Assembly: GCA_009700365.1 (NCBI GenBank)
Contig: WLME01000056.1
Span: 1 to 7,410, forward strand
Direction of reading: 5' to 3'
Origin: Actinomycetota bacterium
GTDB lineage: Bacteria; Actinomycetota; Actinomycetes; Nanopelagicales; Nanopelagicaceae
DNA: 7,410 nucleotides
The notes under the pieces: generated by a model
Database searches by the model: none
Seen by the model: the letters and a program-made list of their open reading frames with translations, nothing else
Told to the model about the DNA's origin: nothing
In this document: in pieces, positions 5,633-7,410 of the stretch
Layout of the letters: each line of letters begins with the position of its first letter
How positions within the stretch are numbered: the stretch's first letter is position 1
Made by a program: the position numbers and the translations under genes

Positions 5633-6573
5633 AGGAGCTCCGCTGTCTTCATAACGCGATTCTTCCACCAATCGAAGCGGTTGGGCGCCACTTCGTATCC
5701 GCTAAAGTCAGGCTCAACATCTGTGATTTCAATTTCACCATTAACGATCGGCAAGGCTGCGACATCGGAAGTAAGAAGAGATCCAGTTCCGAGGCCGCAA
5801 TCAAAATTCATTTCTGGGAAAGATGCTGCCAGTTGTAATCCATAGTTAATTCCTACTGCGCTCTCTAGTGCACTCGATACGACTACAGGAAGTTTGTGAT
5901 GCTCGGCCAATGTATGGGCACGTGCAATTCCGCCAAGTGGTTGAACCTTGAGCATCAGCACATCAATTGCCCCCTTGAGGTCTATTGAAAAGGGGTCTGT
6001 TGATTTACGCAGAACTTCATCACCAGCAATCATAAAATCTATCTTGAGTTTCTCTTTAAGTTCGCGAAGTTCTTCTACAGTCTCACAAGGTTGTTCTACA
6101 TATTCCAAAGGTCCAATATTTTCGTAGATGGCTCGGAGATTTGTAATCGCCTCTTGCACTGACCAGCTTCCATTAACATCAATACGCAATCTGGCCTGCG
6201 GACGCAGAGATTTAATGCGGGCAAGACGAGCAATATCCTCTGAAAGGTTTTCTCCAACTTTTACTTTAAAGGTATTAACTCCAGGAAATGAGTCAACGAT
6301 GCGCTCAATTCCTGCATGGTCATTGAGCGCCGGAATAGTGCCATTTACTTTGACGGAATTGCGATAGAGCTTGGGACGAGGCTTTGTTGCCGCCTCTATT
6401 GCGCACATGAGCCACGGTGCAGATTCCTCAAAACCGTATTCAAGAAATGGTGAGAATTCTGCCCAGCCGTATTCTCCTTTAAAAAGTGCTACTTCTCGAA
6501 CGCTAATTCCGCGAAAATTTGTCTTCGTAGGAAGTGCGACTACGCGCATCGTTTCGAGAAGGGATTGATCCAT
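5629..6573 (-). CDS. menC: o-Succinylbenzoate synthase (MenC), 314 aa
   Basis: MenC, of the enolase superfamily, dehydrates SHCHC to o-succinylbenzoate. The N-terminal capping domain holds RGISVREVALF (21-31) and GWAEFSPFLEY (36-46), a form typical of actinobacterial MenC. The barrel domain shows all expected catalytic elements: the KxK motif in TFKVKV (K103, K105), the metal ligands D132 (RIDVNGSW), E160 (EYVEQPC) and D185 (IAGDEVL), and the second catalytic lysine K209 (MLKVQPLGG). VVSSALESAVGI (231-242) and CGLGTG (259-264) complete the barrel. The third metal motif reads GDEV where I expect DES in many relatives. The start ATG 6573-6571 lies 17 bp after the menB stop, with no clear Shine-Dalgarno, so coupling to menB translation is plausible. 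The TGA stop overlaps the menD GTG. Order menB-menC-menD on one strand supports the pathway assignment. Confidence 0.95.
   Translation of the reverse strand: MDQSLLETMRVVALPTKTNFRGISVREVALFKGEYGWAEFSPFLEYGFEESAPWLMCAIEAATKPRPKLYRNSVKVNGTIPALNDHAGIERIVDSFPGVNTFKVKVGENLSEDIARLARIKSLRPQARLRIDVNGSWSVQEAITNLRAIYENIGPLEYVEQPCETVEELRELKEKLKIDFMIAGDEVLRKSTDPFSIDLKGAIDVLMLKVQPLGGIARAHTLAEHHKLPVVVSSALESAVGINYGLQLAASFPEMNFDCGLGTGSLLTSDVAALPIVNGEIEITDVEPDFSGYEVAPNRFDWWKNRVMKTAELL
5638..5641 (-). promoter_or_regulatory. Ribosome binding site deciding the menD start
   Basis: GGAG on the minus strand sits 5 bases before GTG 5632-5630, and the GTG shares bases with the menC stop (GTGA). This arrangement selects the internal GTG over the in-frame ATG at 5671 as the menD start and suggests translational coupling between menC and menD. 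Confidence 0.6.
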
Positions 6574-6590
6574 AAATTAGGAACCCGAAC

Positions 6591-7410
6591 TTAAGGGCGC
6601 CGCGGAAACTTTCCGAAATTTGGCTTGCGCTTCTCTTTATATGCGTCGCGACCCTCTTGGCCTTCTTCAGATAAATAGAAGAGAAGAGTGGCATCTCCTG
6701 CAAGCTGTTGGACTCCTGCAAGTCCATCATCTGCAGCATTCATTGATGCCTTAATTAATCGAAGTGCCATCGGAGAGTTTTGTAACATTTCACGGCACCA
6801 AGAAACTGTTTCGGCTTCTAACTCTTTGAGTGGAACAACAGTATTAACCAATCCCATTGATAGCGCTTCCTGTGCATCGTATTGACGAGTGAGGAACCAA
6901 ATTTCGCGAGCCTTCTTCTGTCCAACACTTGCTGCAAGAAGTCCTGAACCATAACCACCATCGAATGAGCCAACCATTGGGCCGGTCTGACCGAACTTTG
7001 CATTGTCGGCTGCAATTGATAAATCGCAGACAACATGGAGAACGTGTCCGCCCCCGATTGCCCAACCAGCAATCATTGCAACGACAGGTTTTGGTGTGCG
7101 ACGAATCTGAACTTGAAGATCAAGAACATTTAGCCGGCCGACACCTTGCTGTGCAAGAGAATCATCGCCGAGATAACCATCATCTCCGCGAACGCTGATA
7201 TCTCCGCCTGAACAGAATGCTTCATCGCCTTTACCTGTAAGGATGATGACGCCTACTTCTGCATTATCGCGAGCTAAATCAAAGGCAGATTTCAATTCAA
7301 TAATTGTTTGTGGACGGAATGCATTACGCACTTCTGGACGATTGATAGTGATCTTTGCAATGCCATCCGCAACTTCATAAGTGATATCTGTAAATGACTC
7401 ACCACCGCGA
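6591..7410 (-). CDS. menB: 1,4-Dihydroxy-2-naphthoyl-CoA synthase (MenB), 5' end cut by window edge
   Basis: MenB, a crotonase-fold enzyme, closes the second ring of the naphthoquinone by converting o-succinylbenzoyl-CoA to DHNA-CoA. 272 residues are visible; the reading frame enters from the right edge as RGGESFTDITYEVADGIA, so roughly 20 N-terminal residues and the start codon are outside. A GTG at 7331 is in frame but lies inside the conserved block INRPEVRNAFRP, so it is not the start. Motifs (numbered from the first visible residue): FCSGGDISVRGD (65-76), RLNVLDLQVQIRR (92-104), AGWAIGGGHVLH (114-125), FGQTGPMVGSFDGG (139-152), QKKAREIWFLTRQYDA (164-179), ALSMGLVNTVVPL (182-194) and the C-terminal GRDAYKEKRKPNF. 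The resemblance to the E. coli enzyme is strong, including the glycine in QTGP discussed in the findings. menC follows 17 bp after the TAA stop. Confidence 0.96.
   Translation of the reverse strand, partial: RGGESFTDITYEVADGIAKITINRPEVRNAFRPQTIIELKSAFDLARDNAEVGVIILTGKGDEAFCSGGDISVRGDDGYLGDDSLAQQGVGRLNVLDLQVQIRRTPKPVVAMIAGWAIGGGHVLHVVCDLSIAADNAKFGQTGPMVGSFDGGYGSGLLAASVGQKKAREIWFLTRQYDAQEALSMGLVNTVVPLKELEAETVSWCREMLQNSPMALRLIKASMNAADDGLAGVQQLAGDATLLFYLSEEGQEGRDAYKEKRKPNFGKFPRRP

Noticed and set aside
5633..5671. Upstream ATG for menD at 5671
   Set aside because: It would put 13 extra residues inside menC, while GTG 5632 has a Shine-Dalgarno, the family-typical N-terminus and a GTGA overlap with the menC stop.
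6818..7198. Overlapping open frames in and opposite menB
   Set aside because: All lie in other frames of the strongly conserved menB and show no motif or start signal.
1..7410. Search for mobile elements, CRISPR arrays, tRNA/rRNA genes, riboswitches, defence or other accessory systems
   Set aside because: Every stretch is filled by housekeeping genes with short gaps. I saw no direct-repeat arrays, transposase or recombinase motifs, tRNA-like cloverleafs or long intergenic leaders, so no undescribed system is claimed.

Overview
The window reads as ordinary chromosomal DNA from a bacterium of the phylum Actinobacteria (Actinomycetota) with low to moderate GC. NuoC has the glycine-rich N-terminus ending in GDTSGYGGLVR, NuoB begins GLEDKLPSG, and MenG and MenC carry forms I associate with actinobacteria. 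Intergenic gaps are very short (3 to 70 bp). Hand counts of 60-base rows mostly give 33-48% GC. A streamlined freshwater lineage such as Nanopelagicales (acI) would fit, but this is an inference from composition and protein style, not a proven assignment.

Layout from left to right: (1) 1-2157, minus strand: menG -> nuoA -> nuoB -> nuoC (3' end cut by the window edge). This is the last methylation step of menaquinone synthesis followed by the first subunits of respiratory complex I. (2) 2158-2227: a 70-bp divergent intergenic region holding a perfect 10-bp palindrome and weak promoter-like hexamers. (3) 2228-4051, plus strand: bioY (biotin transporter S-component) joined stop-to-start to menF (isochorismate synthase). 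(4) 4055-7410, minus strand: menB (5' end cut by the window edge) -> menC -> menD, converging on menF with only 3 bp between the stop codons.

Together the genes supply much of the classical o-succinylbenzoate route to menaquinone: MenF makes isochorismate, MenD makes SEPHCHC, MenC makes o-succinylbenzoate, MenB closes the naphthoquinone ring, and MenG methylates demethylmenaquinone. The product is the quinone that complex I (NuoABC...) reduces. menH, menE and menA are not in the window. BioY is the only gene outside this theme.

I found no mobile element, CRISPR array, tRNA, rRNA or defence system, and no clearly undescribed system. The points most worth a second look are the GC-rich menG embedded in an AT-richer neighbourhood, a glycine in MenB where the mycobacterial enzyme has an aspartate, and the bioY-menF coupling with the palindrome upstream of bioY.
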